Below the pieces are notes generated by a model that saw only the letters and a program-made list of their open reading frames with translations, was not told the origin of the DNA and made no database searches. A stretch of DNA of 13,820 bases, taken from positions 1-13,820 of the forward strand of contig JBHEMT010000054.1 of NCBI GenBank assembly GCA_046262435.1, read 5' to 3'. The DNA comes from JBHEMT01 sp046262435. GTDB taxonomy: Bacteria > Chloroflexota > Dormibacteria > Aeolococcales > Aeolococcaceae. Of the stretch, positions 7,913-13,820 are shown piece by piece. The position numbers and the translations under genes are program-made. Within the stretch, counting starts at the first letter, position 1. Each line of letters starts with the position of its first letter.

Positions 7913-8595
7913 CCGGCTGCGGTTCCGACGACAACGGCATCGCCGGCGCCGCCCCCAACGACGCTCTCAGTCGCACCTCGGATGCGCTCAACTCGGTGAG
8001 CTCCTACCACCTTCACTTCGTCTCCGGACGGCGCGCAGACGCCGCGGTCATCGACATCGACGTCTCCCTCCCGGGCAAGGCCAGGGGCAAGGCGACCTTC
8101 GGGGGCAGGACGACCACCGACCTCGTCTACCTCGACCACACCCTGTACTTCCACGGAGGCACGTTTCTGGCGCAGGTGCTCGCGCCGGCGGCCCTGACCA
8201 AGCTCGGCGACCGCTGGCTGAAGTCGCCGAAACGCGACACCGGCAAGCAGGGGTTTGCCTTCCTCACCGATGCCAGCGCCATCGGTCACTGCCTCACCGG
8301 CAGCCATGGGCCACTGGTGAACGGCGGCCGCACCACCGTCGATGGTCAGCCGGCCTCGGTGGTCGCTGATCGCGGCAACCAGCAGGGCGACGCCCCTCTA
8401 CGGGTCTCCATCGCCAGCCGTGGCGACGCCTTCCCACTGCTGATCGAGCAGCTCGGACCGCGTGCCGGGGCGCCCCCCGGGGACCAGTCGCCCTGCTTCC
8501 CGGGTGACGGCAGCAGCCTGCACTTCTCGGCCTTCGGTGCACCGGTTGACGTCAGCCTTCCCGCCAAGGTGGCCGACGTCAACGCGCTGCGCTGA
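7846..8595 (+). CDS. Secreted lipoprotein, LppX/LprAFG-like
   Basis: This is a 249-residue precursor with an N-terminal hydrophobic signal and a clear lipobox LTGC (C25), so it should be lipidated and anchored outside the membrane. The mature part resembles the LppX/LprAFG family, mycobacterial lipoproteins with a hydrophobic pocket that bind or carry (glyco)lipids. Supporting elements are an early S-x-x-L-x-S-V-x-S-Y-H-L segment, a VSLPGKARGKATFGG strand region, a TDLVYLDHTLYFHGG strand pair and LGDRWLK. Two further cysteines (C149, C217) could form a disulfide. The first 67 bases overlap the end of the GT87-like gene, suggesting co-transcription and coupling. An in-frame TTG at 7861 has GGAG nine bases upstream and would give a shorter signal peptide; the ATG is kept as primary. 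The 3' end overlaps the convergent GT87-like gene by 17 bases. The lipid-ligand role is inferred from the family. Confidence 0.82.
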   Translation: MEPVRLSSRFLAIAVAIAGIALTGCGSDDNGIAGAAPNDALSRTSDALNSVSSYHLHFVSGRRADAAVIDIDVSLPGKARGKATFGGRTTTDLVYLDHTLYFHGGTFLAQVLAPAALTKLGDRWLKSPKRDTGKQGFAFLTDASAIGHCLTGSHGPLVNGGRTTVDGQPASVVADRGNQQGDAPLRVSIASRGDAFPLLIEQLGPRAGAPPGDQSPCFPGDGSSLHFSAFGAPVDVSLPAKVADVNALR

Positions 8596-9781
8596 TCGCG
8601 CCTCCCCGCGCGGGATTCACCTCAGGCGCCCTCCGGAGCAGTCCCGCGAGCACCAGCAGGAGCAGGGAGGGCACGACAAGGCCGGGGCGCCCGCTGCCCT
8701 GCACCGCAAGCTGCGCCGCGCAGACGGAGAGCCAGCCGATCACCGTCACGCTCAGTTGGCGGCTGTCCATCCCGGCGCCGAGCCGGGCGATGAGCCACCA
8801 GCTCAGCACCACCGGGATGATCACCAGGTCGTGGTCGTAGACGTGGGGTGAGACCAGGGCGGTGAGCACCGCCGCCCCCGCAAGTGCGACCGGTAGCCGT
8901 TCGGGGAGCCGCGCCCGGCGGCCGAGCACGGCGGCGCCAACCACCCCGGCCAGAGAGAGCAGGACGGCCAGGACGGTCGATGCCGTGGTGTTGCCCAGGA
9001 GCGCACCCGTGAGGCCGGTGAACCCGACGAATGTGGCGGCGTCCCAGCGGTGGGCATCGGCGGCGGTCAGGGCCACCCAGCCGGCCACTCCCGATGGAGT
9101 GGCGATCGCCAGCCAGGCGAACACCGCGCTGACCGTTGCCACGACGGCGCCGAGCAACACGCGCCACTGCCGCCAGCCGAGCAGGAACGCGGCCAGACCG
9201 ATTGCCACATGGGGCTTGGCGATCATCGCCGAGCCCGCCACCACCGCGCCGCCGAGGGCCATTCGCTCGGAGCGCCAGCAGCGGTAGGCCACCGCCAATC
9301 CCAGCGCGCTGACCCCATTCCACTGCCCGAGGAGCAGCAGGCGGAGCAGAGCGGGCGAGGCGAGGGCGATCAGGACCACGGCGATCGCGGTGGCGCGGCG
9401 GCGAGGCACCCCACCGGTGGCGACCATGCATGCCACCACCACCAGCACCGCCTGCAGCGCACTCCACAGCCGGTACGCCGAGTCCAGGGGGAGCAGGGTG
9501 AAGGGAGCGCTGACCAGGGCCGCGGTGGGCGGGTTGACAAAGGGGAGGTTTCCCTCGCCATCGGGGGAGATCAGGCGGGCGTGCAGGGGAGCCTGCACGC
9601 GTTCGTCATACAGGTCTGCTCGGTGACCTTCGCGGAGAAGTGTCCCGCCCACATAGGTGCTGGTGAAGTCCGCCCGGCCGATCTGGCGAGGGCTCACCTG
9701 CGTCCAGAGCGCCACGTAGGTGAGCACCAGGGCCGCCCCGACCAGCGCGGCGATCCGGAGCGCGCGTGGAGGCGGGGACAC
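8579..9781 (-). CDS. GT87-like (DUF2029) membrane glycosyltransferase, second copy
   Basis: This 400-residue polytopic protein has the same motif order as the gene at 6536-7912. The motifs are an N-terminal helix, RADFTSTYVGG (D38, presumed GT-C catalytic Asp in the first external loop), LPFVNPPTAALVSAPF, LLLGQWNGVSALGLA, MIAKPHVAIGLAA and LVSPHVYDHDLVIIPVVL. GT87-type enzymes transfer sugars from polyprenyl-phosphate donors on the outer face of the membrane; donor and acceptor are not predictable here. The start is a GTG at 9781 with no Shine-Dalgarno, but TAGAGT lies exactly six bases upstream, which fits a leaderless mRNA. It lies 76 bases downstream of the aminotransferase on the same strand, and it overlaps the convergent lipoprotein gene by 17 bases. 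Being a paralogue in inverted orientation around a lipoprotein gene, it probably belongs to the same envelope pathway (inference). Confidence 0.85.
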   Translation of the reverse strand: MSPPPRALRIAALVGAALVLTYVALWTQVSPRQIGRADFTSTYVGGTLLREGHRADLYDERVQAPLHARLISPDGEGNLPFVNPPTAALVSAPFTLLPLDSAYRLWSALQAVLVVVACMVATGGVPRRRATAIAVVLIALASPALLRLLLLGQWNGVSALGLAVAYRCWRSERMALGGAVVAGSAMIAKPHVAIGLAAFLLGWRQWRVLLGAVVATVSAVFAWLAIATPSGVAGWVALTAADAHRWDAATFVGFTGLTGALLGNTTASTVLAVLLSLAGVVGAAVLGRRARLPERLPVALAGAAVLTALVSPHVYDHDLVIIPVVLSWWLIARLGAGMDSRQLSVTVIGWLSVCAAQLAVQGSGRPGLVVPSLLLLVLAGLLRRAPEVNPARGGAISAAR

Positions 9782-9787
9782 GGCGCG

Positions 9788-9793
9788 ACTCTA
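9788..9793 (-). promoter_or_regulatory. -10 box (TAGAGT) for a leaderless GT87-like mRNA
   Basis: TAGAGT on the minus strand ends six bases before the GTG at 9781. That is the spacing at which transcription would begin on the start codon itself. No recognisable -35 was found at 16-19 bp. Confidence 0.42.
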
Positions 9794-9817
9794 GAGCGCG
9801 GCCGGGCATGGTGCGCC

Positions 9818-9835
9818 GGCGTGACCGCGGCGTGA
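9818..9835 (-). promoter_or_regulatory. Direct repeat TCACGCC-N4-TCACGCC upstream of the GT87-like gene
   Basis: Two perfect 7-base copies of TCACGCC (9835-9829 and 9824-9818, minus strand) are separated by four bases, an 11-bp period. They lie about 37-54 bases upstream of the predicted transcription start at 9781. This is the geometry of OmpR/PhoB-type response-regulator boxes. The second half also forms a small GGCGT-CATC-ACGCC hairpin (9842-9829) that could act in termination after the aminotransferase gene. Regulator unknown. Confidence 0.3.
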
Positions 9836-9857
9836 TGACGCCACAGCGGCCGCCGGT

Positions 9858-11021
9858 TCAGCTCGCGGCGATCTCGCGAACCCCGCTCACCAGCCGCTCG
9901 ATGTCTTCGGCGTCGTTGTAGTGCAGGGCGCCGGCACGCACCGCGGCGGGCCGGCCGACCACCCGGAGCAGCTCGAGTGCGTAGAAGTCGCCGTCCCATA
10001 CCGCAACCCGGCGGGCGGCCAGTCCCCGCGCGACAGTCTCGGCCTCCAGCCCGGCGACACTGAAAAGCACCGTCGGGGTGCGCTGCCGTGGGGTGCCATG
10101 CAGCGTCACCCGGTCGATCGCGCCGAGGCCCTCGAGCATGCCGTGGAGAAGCATGGACTCCTGCTCGAGGACCGCCTCGATCCCGGTGTCCATCAGATAG
10201 TCCGCGGCGGCCGTCACCCCTTCGAGGGACTCGAACGGCAGGGTTCCGACCTCCCATCGCTCCGGCCCGTGGTCTGGCGCAGGCCGAATCTTTGCCGGCG
10301 TCAGCTCTTCCAGCAGTTCGGGACGCGCCGCCATCACCCCCACATGGGGACCGAACCACTTGTACGCGGAGCAGAGCAGGACGTCACAGTTGATGGCCCG
10401 CGCATCGATCCGCAGGTGGGGCGTGGCGTGCACCGCGTCGACCGCCACGCGCGCGCCGGCCGCGTGGGCACTGGCGACGATCGTGGCAACGTCAGGCGCG
10501 CTGCCGCACGCGTTGCTCGCAGCGGTGAGCGCGACCCAGCGGGTGCGCGGGCCGAGGAGCATCTCGACATCGACAGGAGCGAGCTCGAGGGTGACCGGAT
10601 CGGGCTCAGCGAAGCGCACCAACGCTCCACTTCGCTCGGCGGCCAGCAGCCACGGGCTGATGTTGGCGTCGTGGTCCAACCGTGTGCAGATGATTTCGTC
10701 CCCGGGGCGCAGGGTTGCGGCCACCGCGTCCGCGAGGCGCAGGGTCAGCCCGGTCATGCTCGGCCCGAAGACCACGCCCTGCGGGTCGGCGCCAAGCAAT
10801 CGTCCCGCGGCGGCGCGTGCGCGCGCCACAGCCGCGTCGGTCTCGTGCGCCGCAGCGAACGCGCCGCCGCTGTTGGCCCCGCGCCCGGACGCCATCCACG
10901 AGGCGATGGCGTCGATTGAGGAGTCGACTGGCAGGCTTCCCCCCGGTCCGTCGAGGCGGCACCAACCGTCGCGGAGGCCGGGAAAACGGTGGCGATTCAG
11001 TCCGGAGTCGGAGGCGGGCAT
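9858..11021 (-). CDS. PLP-dependent class V aminotransferase, VC1184-type cysteine-desulfurase-like protein
   Basis: This is a 387-residue fold-type I PLP enzyme. The N-terminal LDGPGGSLPV, the NSGGAF segment, VVFGPSMTGLTLRLA, TRLDHDANISPWLLAAE, DAVHATPH (the PLP-binding Asp region) and CSAYKWFGPHVG with the Schiff-base lysine K221 match the cysteine-desulfurase-like VC1184 subfamily. Where SufS/IscS place the persulfide-forming cysteine in the C-terminal loop, this protein reads VWDGDFYA with Tyr347, and there is no cysteine after K221. It should therefore not make a persulfide in the standard way, and its substrate is unknown. The frame is open upstream to 11081, but the ATG at 11021 is chosen because TACCCT lies six bases before it and the family homology starts there. 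It is divergent from the GH18 gene and followed by the GT87-like gene on the same strand. Confidence 0.9.
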   Translation of the reverse strand: MPASDSGLNRHRFPGLRDGWCRLDGPGGSLPVDSSIDAIASWMASGRGANSGGAFAAAHETDAAVARARAAAGRLLGADPQGVVFGPSMTGLTLRLADAVAATLRPGDEIICTRLDHDANISPWLLAAERSGALVRFAEPDPVTLELAPVDVEMLLGPRTRWVALTAASNACGSAPDVATIVASAHAAGARVAVDAVHATPHLRIDARAINCDVLLCSAYKWFGPHVGVMAARPELLEELTPAKIRPAPDHGPERWEVGTLPFESLEGVTAAADYLMDTGIEAVLEQESMLLHGMLEGLGAIDRVTLHGTPRQRTPTVLFSVAGLEAETVARGLAARRVAVWDGDFYALELLRVVGRPAAVRAGALHYNDAEDIERLVSGVREIAAS

Positions 11022-11027
11022 GGTGGC

Positions 11028-11033
11028 AGGGTA
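11028..11033 (-). promoter_or_regulatory. -10 box (TACCCT) for a leaderless aminotransferase mRNA
   Basis: TACCCT on the minus strand is separated by exactly six bases from the ATG at 11021, and there is no Shine-Dalgarno. This placement makes the ATG the likely first transcribed codon. No convincing -35 is visible. Confidence 0.4.
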
Positions 11034-11063
11034 GCCGCTGCACTCGCGCGGACGGTAGCGACA

Positions 11064-11083
11064 CCGTGACCGACGGTTCACGG
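11064..11083. promoter_or_regulatory. Inverted repeat in the divergent promoter region
   Basis: CCGTGA (11064-11069) and TCACGG (11078-11083) form a 6-bp inverted repeat with an 8-base spacer. It lies between the two divergent predicted promoters (aminotransferase leftward, GH18 rightward), where one dimeric regulator could control both. The arms are short, so this is only suggestive. Confidence 0.25.
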
Positions 11084-11090
11084 CACCGAC

Positions 11091-11120
11091 ATGACGCGAT
11101 GCTCCGCTGCGGTCTAGGCT
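11091..11120 (+). promoter_or_regulatory. Predicted promoter of the GH18-propeller gene
   Basis: A -35-like ATGACG (11091-11096) and a -10 TAGGCT (11115-11120) are separated by 18 bp. The -10 ends eight bases before the ATG at 11129, so the mRNA would be leaderless or carry only one or two extra bases. No Shine-Dalgarno precedes the ATG. Confidence 0.45.
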
Positions 11121-11128
11121 GGCAGTGC

Positions 11129-13204
11129 ATGAACCGGTTCCCTCGCCGGCAGCTCGGCGTCGGCGCGGCGACGCTGCTCTGCATTCTCCAGCTCGGCGTT
11201 GGCGGTGTTGGCCCGCATGCGGCCGCCGCAGGTGCGCCCCGGGTGAGCGATCCCGGCGGGGGTGTTCACGCCCTGCAGCAGGCGGCGTTCAGTTCGTTGC
11301 CCGCTGTGCGAATCCAGCCCCAGCTCGCCGCCGGAGTCACCTCCTCTCCGGCACTAATCACCGACGGTCCGCGGCCAACCCGCGAGGTCTTCGGCTTCGC
11401 CCCGTACTGGGAGCTGGGTAACTGGCAGGACTGGCACTACAACCTGCTGACCACGGTCAGCTACTTCGGCATCACCCTGGACAGCTCCGGTATGCCGGTG
11501 ACGGGGACGGATGCAGGCTGGCTCGGATGGCAGAGCGCCAATCTCAGCAGCCTGGTTCAGGCCGCCCACACGGCGCACGACAGGGTGCTGCTCACCATCA
11601 AGGTGTTCAACGACGCCGACATCAGCTCGATCTGCGGCAGCTCGCAGCACACCCAGACCGCGATCGCCCAAACCATCGGGCTCCTCCGCAACCGCGGTCT
11701 CGACGGCGTGACTGTCGACTTCGAGGGCAGCAGCAGCCCGAGCTATCCCGGCATCCAGAGTTGTTTCACCGCGTTCATGACCAGCCTCGACGACCAGGTG
11801 CACGCCGCCCTGCCGGGTAGCGAGGTGGTTGTGGCCACCTATTCGGGCTCGGCGAGCTGGACCGGCGGGATCTTCAACATCGGCGACCTTGCCCCGCATA
11901 CCGATGCGTTCTTCGTGATGGCCTACGACATGTACCAGTCGGCAAGCACTGCGTCGGCGAACGCGCCGCTCAACGGGGGCACCTACAACGACACCAGCAC
12001 CGTGGCCCAGTACCTCGCCCTGGCGCCGGCCGCGAAGATCATTCTCGGAGTGCCGTATTACGGCTACAAGTGGAGCGTCGCCACGCCCGGCGTCAATGTG
12101 CCGGCCACCCCGCCGCCGGCGGCCGGCACCTACGCCTCCATCAGTACCGACTTCGCCTGTGCCCAGCAACTTTCCCAGCACTGGGACGGGACCGCTGCGT
12201 CTCCGTATGCGCAATGGTATTCCCCTGCGGCCAACGACCCGTGCGGCGGTAACTACGGCTCGGCACGCGAGCTGTACTACGACAACGTCGATTCGCTCGC
12301 CCTCAAGTACGACCTCGTGCGAAGGAGCGGAATCCGCGGCATGGGGATCTGGGCGCTCGGCTACGACGCCGGCCACGCCGAGCTCTGGAATCTGATCCAG
12401 CGCAGCTTCACCCCGTGGGAGCCGGCGACCTGGCTGGGCGGCGCAGGCAGCGACCGCCAGCTCTGGGTGAGCCAGGCGCCGACAGCCTACGCGCCGTACG
12501 GCGGGGTGATGGCCGCCGCCCCGGCGGTGATCAGCTCAAACGGAGTGCCCTACTTCATCGTGGTCGGCTCGGATGCCGCGCTGTATGTGCGCCGGCCGGA
12601 TGTCGGATGGGCGCGGCTCTCCCCGGGCTACACCGCCTGCCTCGACCGTCCGGCGGCCGCACTGCAGGGCGGGGTGCTGACCGTCATGTGCACGGCACCC
12701 AACCACTCGATCTGGTACGCGCAGGGCGCGATGCCCGCCGCGGGCCTGCCCTCGGTCAGCGGCTTCCACGCCTTCGACGGAAGCGCCGCCGCCGGAGGCG
12801 GAGTGACCGTGGTCAACGGGGTTCTCACCTTCTTCGTGCCCGGCACCGATGGCAATGTGTACCTGCGCACCCAGGGAGGTGGTTGGATGCGCCAGCCCTG
12901 GAGGGTGCTCGGCAGCGTCACCGCAGCCTCCGCCGGCGGGGTGGCCCACGTGGGGATGCACGGCACGGACGGGCACCTCTGGGTGGGGACGCTACGCGAC
13001 GGCGGGGCGTGGTCGACAAGCTACGCCGGTGGTCAGCTGCTCGCCGGACCCGGGGTTGCCGCCTACCCCGACGGATCGGCCCGAATCTTTGTCGAAGGCA
13101 CCGACCATGCGGTCTGGGACACGCTGGTCAACGCGAATGGAGCTGCGGCTGGGTTCAGCGGCGACGGGGGCATCGTCCAGGGTGGCGTCGGCGCCGCAAG
13201 CTGA
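11129..13204 (+). CDS. Secreted GH18 glycoside hydrolase fused to a six-repeat beta-propeller-like domain
   Basis: This is a 691-residue exported protein. Residues 1 to about 35 form a signal peptide (NRFPRR, hydrophobic core, then AAAAGAP). Residues about 85-425 are a GH18 TIM barrel: EVFGFAPYWELGNW, LLTIKVFND, the catalytic strand LDGVTVDFEG (D192, D197, E199 as general acid), VMAYDMY and GMGIWALGYD. The consensus DxxDxDxE has Thr195 at the second Asp; YaaH-like N-acetylglucosaminidases, which act on peptidoglycan, often have Asn there. Chitin or peptidoglycan glycan is the likely substrate. Residues about 430-691 contain six repeats centred on a D/N-x-x-L/V/I-W/Y motif at 442, 482, 525, 574, 614 and 659, spaced 40-49 residues, typical of PLL/tectonin-like propeller lectins. 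The open frame extends upstream to 10715, but the ATG at 11129 is chosen for its promoter and signal peptide. It is followed by a pilin and another propeller protein. Confidence 0.85.
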   Translation: MNRFPRRQLGVGAATLLCILQLGVGGVGPHAAAAGAPRVSDPGGGVHALQQAAFSSLPAVRIQPQLAAGVTSSPALITDGPRPTREVFGFAPYWELGNWQDWHYNLLTTVSYFGITLDSSGMPVTGTDAGWLGWQSANLSSLVQAAHTAHDRVLLTIKVFNDADISSICGSSQHTQTAIAQTIGLLRNRGLDGVTVDFEGSSSPSYPGIQSCFTAFMTSLDDQVHAALPGSEVVVATYSGSASWTGGIFNIGDLAPHTDAFFVMAYDMYQSASTASANAPLNGGTYNDTSTVAQYLALAPAAKIILGVPYYGYKWSVATPGVNVPATPPPAAGTYASISTDFACAQQLSQHWDGTAASPYAQWYSPAANDPCGGNYGSARELYYDNVDSLALKYDLVRRSGIRGMGIWALGYDAGHAELWNLIQRSFTPWEPATWLGGAGSDRQLWVSQAPTAYAPYGGVMAAAPAVISSNGVPYFIVVGSDAALYVRRPDVGWARLSPGYTACLDRPAAALQGGVLTVMCTAPNHSIWYAQGAMPAAGLPSVSGFHAFDGSAAAGGGVTVVNGVLTFFVPGTDGNVYLRTQGGGWMRQPWRVLGSVTAASAGGVAHVGMHGTDGHLWVGTLRDGGAWSTSYAGGQLLAGPGVAAYPDGSARIFVEGTDHAVWDTLVNANGAAAGFSGDGGIVQGGVGAAS

Positions 13205-13307
13205 GCATCACATCTGCAGGCCGTGGCTCGTGCGGACGTTTTCGCCGGTTGATGACAGTTCTGTTCCGAGCCCTCACCGGGCCGCCAAGCCATGGCCAGA
13301 TGGGCCC

Positions 13308-13499
13308 ATGTTGCACTCGCCCACCCTGAGTTCGGGCAGCCGTCGACCGGGTCATCGCGTGGACCAGCGCGGCCAGGGGCTGGTGGAGTACGCATTCATC
13401 CTGGTACTGGTGGCGTTGCTCTTGATCGTCATCGTCGTCGTTCTCGGCCACCAGACCGGCAACCTGTACTCCAACGTCAGTAACGGCCTGTCCCGCTGA
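13308..13499 (+). CDS. Flp/Tad-type type IVb pilin
   Basis: This is a 63-residue prepilin. A short basic leader ends in QRG22, followed by QGLVEYAFILVLVALLL. The G/XXXXEY cleavage site (after G22, with E27 and Y28) and the long hydrophobic helix are diagnostic of Flp-family pilins processed by a TadV-like peptidase. The mature pilin would be 41 residues. Flp pilins assemble into thin adhesive fibres through the Tad machinery. No tad genes are in the window, so assembly must be encoded elsewhere. An in-frame GTG at 13359 would give a leader of only a few residues; ATG at 13308 is preferred but not proven. No Shine-Dalgarno is obvious. The gene sits between two secreted propeller proteins. Confidence 0.82.
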   Translation: MLHSPTLSSGSRRPGHRVDQRGQGLVEYAFILVLVALLLIVIVVVLGHQTGNLYSNVSNGLSR

Positions 13500-13520
13500 C
13501 CGCCGCGGCTGACCGAGTCA

Positions 13521-13561
13521 CCGGTGATGTCGCGGCCGTAGCGCGACCGGACCGTCACCGG
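13521..13561. terminator. Nested inverted repeat after the pilin gene, possible terminator or operator
   Basis: CCGGTGA (13521-13527) pairs with TCACCGG (13555-13561), and inside it GTCGCG (13529-13534) pairs with CGCGAC (13542-13547) around a 7-base loop. The result is a two-part hairpin 21 bases after the pilin stop. No U-tract follows. The left arm is also part of a perfect 10-base palindrome TCACCGGTGA (13518-13527), so a protein-binding site for the downstream gene is an alternative. Confidence 0.35.
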
Positions 13562-13603
13562 AGCGGCGCTCCCAGTAGGCCCAGGGACCGTGACACTGGG
13601 GCA

Positions 13604-13820
13604 ATGCACCTCATCGCGAATCGCCCGCTTGCGCGTCTGGCCGTGGGCGCCTTGAGTGTGGGGCTTGCCCTCGCCGGCGCAGCCCCCCAAGTTCACGCAG
13701 CGACCGCAGGCGGCGTCGCCGGCGTCGGCGTGCGCGGTGCCGACAACGGGCTGTGGGTCAACCGCGGCTTCGGGTGGGAAGGTCGTGGCGGCCAGCTGCT
13801 CGGCTCTCCGGCCATGCTCT
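13604..13820 (+). CDS. Secreted propeller-repeat protein, N-terminal fragment
   Basis: The frame opens with an ATG at 13604 and runs past the right edge (72 codons visible). A signal peptide is clear: NRPLAR, a hydrophobic core of about 15 residues, then AGAAPQVHAA. The mature part begins with VGVRGADNGLWV (41-52) and GGQLLGSP (62-69). This closely matches the fifth repeat of the GH18 protein (VGMHGTDGHLWV around D614 and GGQLLAGP at 634-641), so the product starts directly with the same propeller fold. GACACT lies six bases before the ATG, at leaderless spacing though a weak -10. It may be a surface lectin; any further domains are outside the window. Confidence 0.72.
   Translation, partial: MHLIANRPLARLAVGALSVGLALAGAAPQVHAATAGGVAGVGVRGADNGLWVNRGFGWEGRGGQLLGSPAML

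Noticed and set aside
7321..8307. A 328-codon minus-strand open frame across the GT87-like and lipoprotein genes
   Set aside because: It spans two better-supported genes on the opposite strand, and its composition looks like reverse-strand shadow.
9921..10919. A 332-codon plus-strand open frame opposite the aminotransferase
   Set aside because: It is antisense to PLP-enzyme motifs and has no domain of its own.
10715..11128. An N-terminal extension of the GH18 gene up to 10715
   Set aside because: The extension is Arg/Pro-rich, overlaps the aminotransferase antisense and would bury the signal peptide. The promoter and secretion signal place the start at 11129.
11354..12376. A 340-codon minus-strand open frame opposite the GH18 domain
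   Set aside because: It is antisense to the GH18 catalytic barrel; a shadow frame.
1..13820. tRNA or rRNA genes, CRISPR arrays, IS elements, att sites
   Set aside because: I saw no T-loop or cloverleaf pattern, no regularly spaced repeats, no transposase or integrase motifs and no terminal inverted repeats.

Overview
The window is 13.8 kb of GC-rich bacterial chromosome. Most of it is tightly packed protein-coding sequence on both strands, and I see no phage, IS or CRISPR sequence. The gene set suggests a GC-rich, Terrabacteria-type organism, with Dormibacterota or Chloroflexota as my best guess and Actinomycetota as the alternative. It comprises a DnaE-type replicase with a PHP domain, a double YggT protein, a divergent Lgt, an LppX/LprAFG-like lipoprotein, GT87-type membrane glycosyltransferases, a VC1184-type class V aminotransferase and a Flp/Tad-type pilin. 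Several starts have a TAnnnT-like box about 6 bases upstream and no Shine-Dalgarno, which is typical of leaderless transcription in those groups. The phylum is an inference; no rRNA or other marker lies in the window.

Layout. Bases 1-893 (minus) hold a DedA-family membrane protein that runs off the left edge. Bases 894-1279 are a non-coding divergent region. It contains a TTGACA/TAGCGT promoter facing dedA and a run of hairpins that fits a structured leader RNA for dedA. dnaE (1280-4900, plus) follows. It meets the yggT-lgt pair (4961-6426, minus) tail to tail over a strong hairpin. From 6536 a GT87-like membrane glycosyltransferase (plus) overlaps the start of a secreted lipoprotein gene (7846-8595, plus). 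A second GT87-like gene (8579-9781, minus) converges on the lipoprotein gene with a 17-base overlap. Upstream of it on the same strand is the class V aminotransferase (9858-11021). A divergent promoter region separates this from a secreted GH18-beta-propeller protein (11129-13204, plus), a small Flp-type pilin (13308-13499) and the first 72 codons of another secreted propeller-type protein (13604 to the right edge).

How the genes may work together. dnaE is replication housekeeping. lgt, the lipoprotein, the two putative polyprenyl-phosphate-dependent glycosyltransferases, YggT and DedA all belong to envelope biogenesis or the membrane. The right end looks like a cell-surface module: a glycoside hydrolase fused to a six-repeat propeller, a pilin, and a second protein starting with the same propeller repeat. 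The main items for follow-up are the dedA leader RNA, the Lgt that lacks two residues important in E. coli Lgt, the aminotransferase with Tyr where cysteine desulfurases have the catalytic Cys, and the duplicated propeller next to a pilin.
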